Of a DNA stretch of 64,000 nucleotides, positions 32,791 through 44,091 are shown in pieces. The DNA comes from Lycorma delicatula (taxonomy: Eukaryota > Arthropoda > Insecta > Hemiptera > Fulgoridae): contig NC_134465.1 in NCBI RefSeq assembly GCF_047948215.1, positions 42,879,946 to 42,943,945 of the forward strand, written 5' to 3'. Positions within the stretch are counted from its first letter, which is position 1. The number at the start of each line of letters is the position of its first letter. The notes beneath the pieces were generated by a model. That model had not been told where the DNA came from. It was given only the letters and a program-made list of their open reading frames with translations, and ran no database searches. Position numbers and translations under genes: made by a program.

Positions 32791-33482
32791 ATTTCCTTGT
32801 ACGAAGTAAAGGAAGTACTGTAATCACAAAATTTTCGGATATCAGATTCCAATGGTAGTATCCATTTTGACCATCCCTGAATCCATTTTGACTAGTTCCC
32901 GCGTGACGTCTGTACGTATGTACATTATTATCTCGCATAATTAAAAAAAACGATTAGCCGTTTTAGGATGCTGAAATTTTAGATTTAGGACTGCTGTAAT
33001 ATCAAGTTGTGTACCTTTCCTTTTGATTGTAGTCGACTGGACCAAAGTGTTCAAAAAGGCCCAAAATCCAAAAACTTTAAATTTTGGACTACAATAAACC
33101 AAAATCTTTTTTTCTTAACTGCAATAATAAGCCCTCATTGAGAGCTTTTCAATAATATATCATAAGTGGTACTTATTTTAATCGGTTCCAGAATTGTAGC
33201 CAAATAAAATTTTAATTAATGAAATATTTTGATCTTACAAGGGAAAGGCACATGGTTCGAATCAGACTTCACTCCTTTTTTTTTTCTTTAATTTTTTAAT
33301 TTAAATATACTGATTTATTAATAATTAGTAACCTCTCTACAATAATTTTTACAAAAAATAACAATTCAATAATAATAATAAACAGATATGAAAAATATCA
33401 GAAGTTATTAATGAAAGAGAATTTTAGGTACTTTTCATTTAATAAAAATATGTTATGTAATTTAATAGGTGTACAAGGAAAT
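32791..33482 (+). mobile_element. D-family element, full length
   Basis: Bounded by inverted ends TTTCCTTGTAC (left) and GTACAAGGAAA (right), with the same order as the copy at 9.0-9.65 kb. Family blocks seen are CGAAGTAAAGGAAGTACTGT, CCATTTTGACCATCCCTGA, GTGACGTCTGTACGTATG, CCTCATTGAGAGCTTTTCAA and the B-box-like ATGGTTCGAATCAGAC. At ~690 bp it is slightly longer than the 9-kb copy, partly through A/T-rich expansion near 33340-33440. Confidence 0.8.
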
Positions 33483-34458
33483 CATTTGGTGTCCACATAT
33501 GAATTTTTATAAAAAATAAAGCTGTATTTTATTACTCGATGGTAAAATTAAAAATTTATTGAATCTTTTTCAGCACATGTATGTTAAGTAAGTATAAGGA
33601 TTAGGGTATAACTTCAAATTTTGTTGAATATTTTAGTAATCAGATAAATTATACAAATTGGAAAACTTTTCAATTTTTAGATAAAATGTTCGCCTGCATA
33701 GGACAAACTGGACGTATATTCACCCACACGTACAAGGGACAAGTACAAGAATTATAAACTATAACAGAATCAACTTTTTCAAATCATCTAATAAAATTAA
33801 GACACAAAACGTTAACTAAAATATGATATAACCTTTACACATAATACTTCAACAACCAAGATATTAACATGCTTGAACAGTATGACATTTTTATTTTTTT
33901 TTACAAATTACCTAAATTTTACAAAAAAAACAATATATTATTACGTGGACAAAACAACATAGTTGAAATATTTTTTTTTTTCAATTACATACTTAAAACG
34001 TTTCATAACCTTTATGAGTCGGGCGCCATTAATTACATTGCTATTATATATACTGTTGAAGATAATGCTAATTAAATGCTTGGAAAGATAGTTGGAAGAA
34101 AATATCATTTAATATTTAATAATTTTAAAGTGTTACCATGTTTCGTCATAGTATTTGAAAATAGTTTAGATTAAACTAACAGAAAAAAAAGAAATGTTTA
34201 ATAAAATAAATTCCAAGACTAGAGTATTTGTGATGTTATTGTCATTCTTTGATATGAATTCAAATAAAATTAATCAAGAATTTATTATCGTAGGTATCAT
34301 ATTACAAAACGAAAACGATAAATAACATTTAACAACGACTTAAGAATTTCCGGGAAAATGATAATTTTATTTTTAAATATTTTACAGGAATATAATTGAA
34401 TTGAATACAAGTCGTAGTCTTGTTAGATTAAAGGAGTCTTTGCTTTGTTAAGATAGAC
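33483..34458. other. AT-rich DNA, no gene recognised
   Basis: No coding or repeat match. The 68-codon frame at 33869-34075 is Phe/Asn/Lys-rich low complexity. Confidence 0.5.
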
Positions 34459-34638
34459 CAGCGGTTTCCTACCTTTATGGTACTACGCCTCCCTAAATTT
34501 TTTTTCCGTGCCGTCCTATCTTTTAATAGATATAATAATACGTTTTAAATAATAATAACTTTATTACAAAAAAATATTGAAAACTACAATTAGTAGAATA
34601 ATAACAAGCTTTTGCTACATAATATTTTTATATTTATG
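34459..34638 (+). mobile_element. possible hAT-type terminal sequence
   Basis: CAGCGGTTTCCTACCTTTAT...CCTCCCTAAATTTTTTTTCC resembles the CAGNGGTTCCCAACCTTT-type ends of hAT elements. The expected opposite end was not found, so this is at best a solo or interrupted end next to LINE copy 5. Confidence 0.3.
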
Positions 34639-35531
34639 TTTTTTTGTCTTCAGTCATTTGACTGGTTTGATGTAGCTCTCCAAGATTCACTATCTAGTGC
34701 CAGTCGTTTCATTTCGGTATACCACCTACATGCTACATCCCTAACAATTTGTTTTACATATTCCAAACGTTGCCTGCCTACACAATGTTTTCCTTCTACC
34801 TGTCCATCCAATATTAAAGCGACTATTCCAGGATGCCTTAATATGTGGCCTATAAGTCTGTCTCTTCTTTTAGCTATATTTTTCCAAATGCTTCTTTCTT
34901 CATCTATTTGCCGCAATACCTCTTCATTTGTCACTTTATCCACCCATCTGATTTTTAACATTCTCCTATAGGACCGCATTTCAAAAGCTTCTAATTTTTT
35001 CTTCTCAGATACTCCGATCGTCCAAGTTTCACTTCTATATAAAGCGACGCTCCAAACATTTACTTTCAAAAATCTTTTCCTGACGTTTAAATTAATTTTT
35101 GATGTAAACAAATTATATTTCTTACTGAAGGCTCGTTTCGCTTGTGCTATTCGGCATTTTATATCGCTCCTGCTTCGTCCATCTTTAGTAATTCTACTTC
35201 CCAAATAACAAAATTCTTTTACCTCCATAATCTTTTCTCCTCCTATTTTCACATTCAGTGGTCCATCTTTGTTATTTCTACTACATTTCATTACTTTCGT
35301 TGTTCTTATTTATTTTCATGCGGTAGTTCTTGCGTAGGACTTCATCCATGCCGTTCATTGTTTCTTTTTAATCCTTTTTACTCTCAGCTAGAATTACTAT
35401 ATCATCAGGAAATCGTAGCATCTTTATATTTTCACCTTGTACTGTTACTCCGGATCTAAATTGTTCTTTAATATCATTAACTGCTAGTTCTACGTAAAAA
35501 TTAAAAAGTAACGGGTATAAGGAACATCCTT
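34639..35531 (-). mobile_element. RTE-like LINE copy 5, 5'-truncated
   Basis: Minus-strand copy. The 213-codon frame 35291-34650 runs from NVKIGGEKIMEVKEFCYLGS through SETWTIGVSEKKKLEAFE to the C-terminus (TSNQSND). Upstream in a broken frame lie LRFPDDIVILAES (the FPDD variant) and the tail of motif B. It is truncated at the GGATGTTCC block. The 5' junction abuts a perfect hairpin at 35531-35570. No convincing target duplication was found. Confidence 0.88.
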
Positions 35532-35570
35532 AAATTTCGTTCAGCTTGCCAGCAAGCTGAACGAAATTTA
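35531..35570. repeat. perfect 19-bp inverted repeat, 2-nt loop
   Basis: TAAATTTCGTTCAGCTTGC (35531-35549), loop CA, then its exact reverse complement (35552-35570). It lies exactly at the 5' junction of LINE copy 5. Confidence 0.95.
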
Positions 35571-35980
35571 AACGATATTCAATCCTATCAGATGACACCT
35601 TCATTTTATTTACCGTAGAACATCATTACTATCAGAGAAAGGAGATTATATTTAGTGTCTTTTAAGTATCTCGGATACTTAACATATGTTCTGTAATTAA
35701 TAAATACTGTAATTGATTGTATAAATTAACATAAATTTTACCTCTACTCAACAGAAATAATATGTGTTATATTTACGTTCAGAGTGTAGGAAAGAGAGTA
35801 GGTCTTATGTCATTGAAAAACAAAATTTTTTTGTTATGAAATCAATTGAGACAATTTAATTAAATTTTATAAAAGACTGATTTTAAATAAATTTAAATTC
35901 AAGAAAAAATTTCAAGAACGTTAATGTTAAGTAATACCGTAAGGGTTGCGGTCAGCGTACTGTCTTATAGATCCTCATAT
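35571..35980. other. AT-rich DNA, nothing recognised
   Basis: No coding or repeat match was seen. Confidence 0.5.
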
Positions 35981-36200
35981 TTCCTGTTCAATTCTTGGGA
36001 AAGGTCTGTATTTTTTCACCTATCATTTTAATATTTTTTGAAAAATACTTCACATCATAAACGCGAAGATTATGCTGTAGGACTACGAAATGGAAATTTT
36101 GTAGCATATGAAAAATACCTTGTCTGATCGGGATTTGAACCCGAAACCTCCTGGTTGCCTCATATGTCTCGTTAAGATATGAGTGTAATCATGTCCGTGG
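35981..36200 (-). mobile_element. tRNA-headed SINE, third type
   Basis: On the minus strand GGTTTCGGGTTCAAATCCCG (36130-36149) is an excellent B box preceded by a tRNA-like arm. The B box is followed by ATCAGACAAGGTATTTTTCA, a lead-out similar to those of the copies near 41.7 and 46.1 kb. The A box is degraded. It is not a working tRNA gene: the acceptor stem cannot be closed. Confidence 0.55.
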
Positions 36201-36738
36201 TTGTTATTATATTAAAATAAAATAGAAGATAAATCATCGACTTAACAAAGTTACGCTGAAATTTTCCTTGAAATCTCTTATCTATTTATTTATAAACAAG
36301 CAATCATGGCGACAGATTATGCATTGCAAGACAATATGGCATCGTCTTGCAATATAAATAATTTTGTAGTCTACAGTAGGAATTTAAAAAAAAGAGGATT
36401 TAAAAATTAAATTAAGAGAAGAACATTAAATATGTATGTGCGTCATAGGTGATTATTCCTGTTGAATTTCGTTCCTATAATTTGGCATTATTAGTGTGTA
36501 ATATATATTCCTAGAAATTTAGCTATTTTTGTAACCATTAGTAGGCATACTAATTAAACTATCGCCGAAGGAATTTTTACAAACAAAAAATCTACGCACA
36601 TAATAATATTGTAGTATTTTTCTGAACATATTATTAAAAAGATTGGTTATTTAATTCTTAATTTTTCACGTAAATTTCTTTACCAATTTTTTTTTAATTC
36701 AGAGTGAGTCAATGGAATCTAAAAACATTAAAAATGAA
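36201..36738. other. AT-rich DNA, nothing recognised
   Basis: No gene or repeat match. The right edge (AAATGAA at 36732-36738) is one target duplication of LINE copy 6. Confidence 0.5.
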
Positions 36739-37901
36739 TTTTTTTTTTGTCTTCAGTTATTTGACTGGTTTGCAGCTCTCCAAGATTCCCTATCTAGTGC
36801 TACTCGTTTCATTTCGGTATACCACCTGCATCCTACATCCCAAACAATTTGTTTTACATATTCCAAACGTGACCTGCGTACACAATTTTTTCCTTCTACC
36901 TTTCCTTTCCTTCCAATATTAAAGCGACTATTCCAGGATGCCTTAATATGTGGCCTATAAGTCTGTCTCTTCGTTTAGCTATATTTTTCCAAATGCTTCT
37001 TTCTTCATCTATTTGCCGCAATACCTCTTCATTTGCCAATTTATCCACTCGTCTGATTTTAACGTTCTTCTATAGCACCACATTTCAAAAGCTTCTAATC
37101 TTTTTTTCTCAGATACTCCGATCGTCCAAGTTTCACTTCTATATATAGCGACACTCCAAACATATATTTTCAAAAATCTTTTCCTGACGTTTAATTTAAT
37201 TTTTGATGTAAACAAATTACATTTCTAACTAAAGGCTCGTTTCGCATGTGCTATTCGGTATTTTATATCGTTCTTGCTTCCTTCATATTTAATAATTCTG
37301 CTTCCCAAATAACAAAATTCTTCTACCTCCATAATCTATTCTCCTCCTATTTTCACATTCAGTGGTCCATCATTGTTATTTCTACTACATTTCATTACTT
37401 TCGTTTTGTTCTTGTTTATTTTCCTGCGGTAGTTCTTGCGTAGGACTTCATCCATGCCGTTCATTGTTCCTTCTAAATCCTTTTTACTCTCGGCTAGAAT
37501 TACTATATCATCAGGAAATCGTAGCATCTTTATCTTTTCACTTGTACTGTTACTCCGAATCTAAATTGTTCTTTAACATCATTAACTGCTAGTTCCATGT
37601 AAAGATTAAAAAGTAACGGGGATAGGGAACATCCTTGTCGGACTCCCTTTCTTATTACGGCTTCTTTCTTATGTTCTTCTATTATTACTGTTGCCGTTTG
37701 GTTCCTGTACATGTTAGCAATTGTTCTTCCATCTCTGTATTTGAACCCTAATTTTTTTTTTAAATGCTGAACATTTTATTCCAGTCTACGTTATCGAATG
37801 TCTTTTCTAGGTTTATAAATGCTAAGTATGTTGGTTGTTTCTTTAATCTTCCTTCTACTATTAATCTGAAGCATAAAATTGCTTCCCTTGTCCCTATACT
37901 T
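36739..37901 (-). mobile_element. RTE-like LINE copy 6, 5'-truncated
   Basis: Minus-strand copy extending from the 3' end into the start of the reverse transcriptase domain (to the AGTATAGGGACAAGGGAAGC block). Recognised pieces: LEKTFDNVDWNK-like motif A near 37800, GVRQGCSLSPLLFNLY near 37630, LRFPDDIVILAES (FPDD variant) near 37510, NVKIGGE, SETWTIGVSEKKRL near 37120 and a degraded C-terminus. Many frameshifts are present. A 7-bp target duplication AAATGAA lies at 36732-36738 and 37902-37908. Confidence 0.88.
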
Positions 37902-37908
37902 AAATGAA

Positions 37909-38029
37909 ATAAAAATACAAAAAATATAATTTATCTAAGCATATTTAATATGCTATTACAAAAATAAATATATAGCAATCTTTTTTTGCGAAACTTTATT
38001 TTTTAAATAACATATCAGATTTTCTATAC
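37909..38029. other. short AT-rich spacer
   Basis: Nothing recognised. Confidence 0.5.
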
Positions 38030-38800
38030 ACTTTTGTAGTTTACCTCGCAGATTTCGCACCTCTCTTTTGCACCATATTGTCTGGAATCTCTCTGACTCC
38101 TTGTGTGGACTTAGTTAATTTTATTAGATCTACCGATGAACACTCTAGACTTTAGATAGCTTATAGAAAATAATCGCAAACTGATAGGACTTTAGTGTAT
38201 GCCATATAACATCTCCTCCACTGGAAATCCCGTTGCCTGAAAACATCTCTCAAACTACCGCTATGAATGCTTTGTTGCTCCATCCTACAGAAACTATATC
38301 TCATTCAAATTGATTCCATGACAAAGCGGTTCAGGAGAAAGAAAATCTAGTAAAATACTTATGTACCGGTTGGAACTGGTGTCATCATGTGCTGATCTTC
38401 CTTGAAGAAATAAGAAACTATGTTTCCAGTACTTGCTAGAGCACACCAAACTCGTGGAACGTGAAGATGACGCATATGAAGCTGCTTGGGATTCGTATCA
38501 GACAAAAATTTTGTTAATCTTGTTTTTTCACTACCCCCGAAAAATGAAAATAAGCGTCGTTACTTTTTGTTGCTTATTGCCTACCTAACCCGTCAATATT
38601 TGGCGACATTTCACGGAGTGCACAGGACTTGGTGGATTGTTTTTCATTTTAGAAGCATTAATTCGGAAATGCATTAACAACTTTATCGTATTGCGGCTAG
38701 AAATGGAAGCTTGACGTGGAATATCGAAATTCCGATAGAATAATCCCTGCGTAATTGCAATCGAATCATTATTTCTATAATACGTTTCCACTATGAATAC
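38030..38800 (-). pseudogene. IS630/Tc1-like transposase remnant, internally deleted
   Basis: On the minus strand the N-terminal helix-turn-helix appears first (38791-38590): DSIAITQGLFYRNFDIPRQA, SRNTIKLLMHFRINASKMK. After a deletion come a FHLSG-like block (SFFGGSEKTR), SDTNPKQLHMRHLHVPRVWC near 38440-38510, the second-aspartate block MEQQ/DGATKHS near 38270-38290, a degraded catalytic C-terminal region, and TIWCKREVRNLRGKLQKCIE near 38060-38100. The order matches insect IS630/mariner-type DDE transposases (DATFHLSG...NPHxxH...VWCA...QQDGATxHT). Stops and frameshifts are frequent. Part of the region between the HTH and the first catalytic Asp is lost. Confidence 0.65.
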
Positions 38801-38854
38801 TCGGTGTACAGAAAAACACTAGTTTTCCTTTCTCGTCTAAATATCGCTATAGCT

Positions 38855-39705
38855 CCCTTTAGCTCTGGAAGGCAAAGTATGGTAATCAGTCCAATTAGGG
38901 TATATACGGTTTTCGCGGGATCTTGACGTTTTAACGTCTAAGGAACCCAAAAAACCGGATGGAAATTTTCCGGATGTTAATATTCGTACGTATATATTCA
39001 GTGTTGACCTCCAAATTACCATATATCTCAGAACTACTGGACCGATTTAAACCAAACTTGATCAGATTACTTCAATATACTTCAATGTTGATGACATTAA
39101 ATTTTCAACTTAAAAGATCAATGAAGGTATCAGTATCGCAAATATTTCGCCTAATTAAGGTTTTCTTTTTCTTCGGCACATTTGATAAAAACTAAATTCT
39201 AACAATATTTGCAACAAAAAAGAATTTTTGCAAAATCGCATCCCCACCCCAAAAAATTTTGTAAACTACAGCTGTGTTGTGACGTCACAGATGAGCGGTA
39301 GAGTTAGATAAATGAATAATATTTAAAGTTTAAAAAAGGTAACTTCCTCTGGGCGAGTATGGAACTAAATCGCCCGGTCGACTCGATACCTAGTGCACTA
39401 AGCTTCGCGGTTACACCAGTCTGCCAACCGTACAAACGAAATTTATTGTATGTAAGTTGTGAAAATACAATAGTTTAGTTAGTGCCGACCGTCGCCGCTA
39501 GTACCGCCACACCCGTGCGAATTAAGTAGGGTAAGCGCACGAACTTTATTTAGAATCATTGAATTAAATAAACGAAAAAATATTATATTTAAATAATATT
39601 ATAAATATTTTTAATTAAGTTGTGTATGTAATTCGTGCATAAGAAACATCTCCCACTTGTAGAATTTTCCGGGAACACGGCTTTAGCCTTCCGGGAAAGT
39701 TCTAC
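38855..39705 (-). repeat. C-family repeat, full length
   Basis: Minus-orientation C copy, uninterrupted. Shared blocks include GTATGGTAATCAGTCCAATT, GGGATCTTGACGTTTTAACG, CCGGATGGAAATTTTCCGGA, AACTACTGGACCGATTTAAA, TGTGACGTCACAGATGAGCG, the tRNA-like centre (GGTCGACTCGATACCTAGTG), AGTTAGTGCCGACCG and the end TTCCGGGAAAGTTCTACAAC. Where the 23-kb copy carries a SINE, this one reads straight through, so it is an empty-site reference. Confidence 0.8.
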
Positions 39706-40503
39706 AACTGTATTGTCAGCTTTTTTTATTGTTAATGAAATAACAACTGGTATTCTTAGTCACAGCTACTTTGATTAGAAGTCTGGTTTACCAACTTATT
39801 TTGTTTTAAAAATCTTCAGGTTTCTGCTACTCAAAAATGACGCAGAATTAGTGGGTGTCCCACGAACAACCGAAAAAAATTCTGGAAATGTATTACAAGT
39901 AATAAACATCATACAAATATGAGTTTGGAAACCCTTCTTTTCGAAAAAAAACACTTGTTATAGCTTGCGAAAAATTTTCCCCCCGATATCTGTACCTAGG
40001 ATAAAGTGAAGTCATACTGAAATCCTTTGAATTTAAAATAAAGAGGTAAATCTGATGGTTTCATATGTGGTTTTTGCCTTGTCCCGGAAAAGTTAATAAA
40101 ACAGGTCTCGACTATTATTTTTCTATTAATTTTTCAGAAAATTATTGTAAAATACAATAATGTTTAAACTATTTTTCGTGTTCAGCGTACATTACTTTCA
40201 TAGATTTTCTTAGAATTAAATTCTCTAAAAATTTTATTTGTTGACTGGTAATTTCAAAATTCAAATTATTATGAATCAAACCTAAAAAAATTGTTTTATG
40301 ATACCAATTTTTCTCTGTTAATTTAAGTTAAAAGAATATAAGAATTAGTCCGTCCATTTTATCCTTGGAGCAGAAATCAGGAATTTGTTATAAAACCTAT
40401 ATAACTCGAAATCGGTTGTTTTTAAACCCATATTTATTCGAAGTTTGTTCTTTATTTTTATTTCTAGAACATTTCATGAAATTGTTCTTGTTTCTTTATG
40501 ATA
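39706..40503. other. AT-rich DNA, no gene recognised
   Basis: GTGTCCCACGAACAACC near 39854 faintly recalls the GTGTGTCCCACGAAAAGG end at 43025. No coding match was seen. Confidence 0.45.
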
Positions 40504-41232
40504 TCTATACTATTATATAAAGAGGAAGAGAGCTTTTGTTTGTTAGGGATAAAAGAAACTACTCGATTAATCGCAACCAAATGTTCACCTATGATTCTTG
40601 CCATAACTAAGAACGTTTTTTAGATATATCTTATCTCGACAAATGTCGAAGAACCAACCGATCAATCGCTTTCACATTTTCGGGATACATTCATACTATA
40701 CCGTGGAAGGTTTTAAGCCACAGATCGAAGCCCTAGTTCCCTTAAGGTTGAAATATTAAAAATATTCATTAAGGAAAAAAAAGATTATTTTTTTTCACTT
40801 TGATATTACATTTCTGTCTCCATGGCAAAGAAATGTTACGTCGTCAAAGGTATGTGTATTTTAGTTACCGTAGCTGGCTACTATTATTCTGTCTTTTGTA
40901 ATTTAATTTCTTATTCAGTTTTTATAAACCCTGAATACTGTAATTGTTATTTATCAGTATTTTTCTCACAATCATGAGGATAACGAACAGTGCAGAGGTC
41001 CAGGGAGCGGAGTCCTCTGGGTAGACGGGAATAGTGACCGAAGCGAGCTCTGCGCGTGTCCAAGCCGCTATCCTCCTGCAACACGGGAATGGCGAGCGAA
41101 GCAAGCTCTGTAGCCCTGGGGGTAAGCCCCGTGTCCCAGGGAGGCCCCGAGAAGCCCCTGAGTTGGCTTCGGGGTTTGCCTGGGCCGACCTGGGCCCTGA
41201 GGGTCAAGGTTCTGTTTAGACGGGCCGGCTGG
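40504..41232 (+). mobile_element. Helitron-like non-autonomous element, copy 2
   Basis: Starts TCTATACTATTATATAAAGA and ends CGGGCCGGCTGG, with A before and T after: the A|TC...CTRR|T arrangement. It aligns with copy 1 along its whole length but lacks the nested SINE fragment. The 3' ~300 bp is GC-rich (AAGCGAGCTCTGCGCGTGTC, AACACGGGAATGGCGAGCGA). The overlapping open frames at 40947-41292 on both strands are by-products of this GC-rich block. No Rep/helicase domain is present, so it would depend on an autonomous Helitron. Confidence 0.72.
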
Positions 41233-41640
41233 TTATATAAACTTTATAGGGGGCGCTTGAAAAAAAAAAAAAAAATGGAAGAAAACAAGTAAATAATCCG
41301 TTTTTTTAATCACAAATGAAACTGAAATTCTCTTCTAATTTTAGTATTAAAATAGAATTCATGATGTATTGTTATTTCAATAATCAAGTGTTAATGTAAA
41401 TATTACGAACAGTATTGTTAAATATTCTTATCCCTGTACTATTAAAACAAATAAAATAACAATGATGCAAATTCCAAAGGCGAAGTCAAGAACAAATAAC
41501 TACTTATTTACATATAGAGCAATAATAAGTTTATATGCTGTAATCACGATATATAAAAATAAATTATTATAAGATATTGCTTAAACTGTGCAATTAAAAT
41601 TATTTGATGTAATTTGTGCAAGATAATTTGACCGGATGTA
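41233..41640. other. AT-rich DNA, nothing recognised
   Basis: An A-run follows the Helitron-like 3' end near 41260. The rest has no match. Confidence 0.5.
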
Positions 41641-41840
41641 ATAACTCGTTTAATTATTTGTTTATTTATTTATTCTTAAAAAACAAACAGGCTTACGCTA
41701 GATTACAATAACGTAACGATAAATTGATTATATAAGGCATGAATAATTCCAGCCCTCATCAGGATTTGAACTCAGAACGTTCTGGATGAAAAGCAGAGAT
41801 GCTACCATTCTGTCACGAAGTGGTCGACATTAATAATAAT
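41641..41840 (-). mobile_element. tRNA-headed SINE, third type
   Basis: On the minus strand AGAATGGTAGCATCTCTGC is A-box-like and TCTGAGTTCAAATCCTGATG B-box-like, at tRNA spacing. The 3' portion passes through TTTATTTATTTATTCTT-type simple sequence (plus-strand sense), as does the copy near 46.1 kb. The cloverleaf does not close, so it is not annotated as a tRNA gene. Confidence 0.6.
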
Positions 41841-42099
41841 AATAATAAAACATGCAGATTGGTCTTATTTTATTCCCACAATTATGTTTCAATTAATCTA
41901 TCTAATTTTCTTTCATTATAAAATACAGAAGAAATATTTCGGGAATGAAATAATATTAGAAAATAAAGGTAATTTTCAAAATATATCTATTAGTTAACCG
42001 ATACTGGTATGGAAAGTGTTGTAATAACCACTAATTAGGATGGTTTTATTTCTAAAAAATGTAATTATTCTTTACTGTATAGGATGATCACATTTTATA
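41841..42099. other. AT-rich spacer
   Basis: Starts with a TAA-type trinucleotide run near 41833-41848; nothing else recognised. Confidence 0.5.
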
Positions 42100-42672
42100 T
42101 CGGTTTTGAATTTTTAGCGTTTTATAATTACAAGTGAACTTAATTCTATCGTAGAAAACAAAGAACTAGAACGGCAGGCCCGGAAATTAATAAATAGTGT
42201 GTATGAGTTTATGAAACAAGAAGGTGATCGATTTCCGAAGTCACAAAAAGAAGATAAATACCTTATGATTTATATTAAAAAATGTGAAGGAAGAACAGCA
42301 GCTACGTGTGGTGGGTCGTAATCCCAAGCTCAAAGAGTGAGAAAAGATAAAAAGCGGTTGCTAGAAAAATTAACCGAAAATTCAAGGGAGATTTCTTTCT
42401 CTGCTCCAGTAAAATACAGACCCGTGAAATGCCTGCAACGGAATTAGATGACTTTGACAAGTGTACGATGGTCTCAAAAATTGGAAGGTGTATTGTGTTA
42501 AGGAAAGAGAAGCCGAATGTATGCGACAAGAACATATTATTGACAATATTATGGAATCATTTATTACTTTCTTACAAGAAGATAGTGAAAGTGGAAGTGA
42601 TGATTATCATGACAGTAACCTCGGAAATACTAATATTTCTTGCGGAGTGGATGGCGTTCACCCTTTTTAATT
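42100..42672 (+). pseudogene. internally deleted DDE transposase (HTH plus acidic C-terminus)
   Basis: The N-terminal half reads ERQARKLINSVYEFMKQEGD, RFPKSQKEDKYLMIYIKKCE, then GRTAATCG. It continues KDKKRLLEKLTENS, ISFSAPVKYRP and (frame-shifted) MPATELDDFDKCTM, which is the DNA-binding HTH region of IS630/Tc1-like transposases of insects (RTAAATGVSxxTV...PxTxLDDFDKCxVR). It then goes almost directly to an acidic end, IIDNIMESFITFLQEDSESG, SDDYHDSNLGNTNISCGVDG, typical of the C-terminus. The catalytic DDE core (normally ~200 residues) is missing between them. Frameshifts are present. It could have spread as a non-autonomous derivative. Confidence 0.6.
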
Positions 42673-43023
42673 ATAAGACAATAGTTTTATTTTATTTTAA
42701 CATTTAAAAATAGTCATTTCTGGTGCAACTTCCGATTGCATTATTTAGTGTATTTAATTGTTATCTTGCATTAACTTTTGAATATCTGTTTGAAAATAAA
42801 ATGGAACACACTAAATGAAGGTAATACATTTTGTTTTGCATGTTACACCGTTTTATGTGTAGCCCTACTATTGTAAAATTCCCGGCTTCACGTAAGCGCT
42901 TTTGTAATTCTTGTCACTTTTACCATTTTTTAAAAACGCGTAAAATATATTTTGCAAAAACGGTCGGATATTAATAAAAGGTTTTTCAGTGAGCTAATTA
43001 AATTTCACGTAACATATTTATAC
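42673..43023. other. 3' flank of the deleted transposase
   Basis: AT-rich sequence that may include the non-coding end of the preceding element. No inverted repeat end was identified. Confidence 0.4.
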
Positions 43024-43240
43024 AGTGTGTCCCACGAAAAGGTATACGCTTTTGATTTAGTATCACACGCCCATTCCTTCACCGATCCTATTGAAACTTT
43101 ATAGCCATTTTAACGAAGGTTTGAAAAATGTTTTGTAAAAATTTCAACCCTTTAGAATTTACAGAAACAAAATGGCGGTTCTCAAATCAAAACAAAAATT
43201 TCAGAAAAACCACATTTTTATTCATTACAAAATAGCTGGT
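43024..43240 (+). mobile_element. possible IS630-like element end
   Basis: CAGTGTGTCCCACGAAAAGG is of the type that opens insect IS630-like elements (GxGTCCCAC...). It is followed by CATTCCTTCACCGATCCTAT and AAAATGGCGGTTCTCAAATC. The corresponding opposite end was not found, and the link to the transposase remnant ~1.2 kb downstream is unproven. Confidence 0.35.
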
Positions 43241-44049
43241 AAAAATGATTAAAAACAGATGATATATTGTTAAACAACTGTTCAAATTGAATAAAACAAG
43301 TTAATAATTAGTTATAACCACGAATAATTATCTAACTGTTTTTAATTATTGTAGTTCTATTCTAATTATCATCTGTAAGATAATAATTACACTGGCCCAT
43401 CGCTGTTACGAAGGCACATTCACTGTTGTAATAAAGCAAGTGTTATGCTAAAATGGTAATAGAATGATTCTAATTGCCGCTGTGTCGTGGCACCAACAAT
43501 AAAGATTTGTTGTGCCGTCTGAAAATGTTTACGCAGAATATTGTTAAATGAAAAATGGGCATCCATATTTAATTAATACGATAATTCAGAAAATAGAGAA
43601 GGATAAAAACAATAAAAATTTGTTAAATATACGGAATAACCGCAAGAAATACGCGTTATCGCATTGAACTTACTGATAATCAAAATAAAAAAAAAGTTTA
43701 CTAGGAAAATATTTATAAGATAAAAAGCATATAAAATTCATACAGTTTCCGATTAATGTTAATTCCGTACAGAATAATAATAATGTTAAAATTAAATGGT
43801 AATTTCCGTATCGTATCGGGAAAAAATAAATTATATTTATAAACGAGTACGTAACCAGTTAAGCAAGCTATCTTTGCAACAATGTTACGTAAATAGAATT
43901 TCACAACAGTGGAATTTAGAGCGAATCTTTATAAGTTTTATGTACTAAATATGTTTAATCTTATCGTTTGTAAATATTATTACGTATTAATATTTTACAA
44001 TATTTCTTTCTCTGTTTTTATAAAATAAAAATTATCTAATGAAATCTCT

Positions 44050-44091
<42 letters not shown>

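Noticed and set aside
35142..35459. Plus-strand frame with APASSIFSNSTSQITKFF, repeated at 28789, 37246, 50027, 54755 and 60609
   Set aside because: Antisense shadow of the LINE EEFCYLGSRITKDG region.
36118..36195. Possible tRNA gene on the minus strand
   Set aside because: A good B box but no closable acceptor stem, and the sequence continues into a SINE-like tail shared with other loci.
40922..41292. Several overlapping frames on both strands (60-86 codons)
   Set aside because: They arise from the GC-rich, stop-poor 3' part of the Helitron-like element and match nothing.
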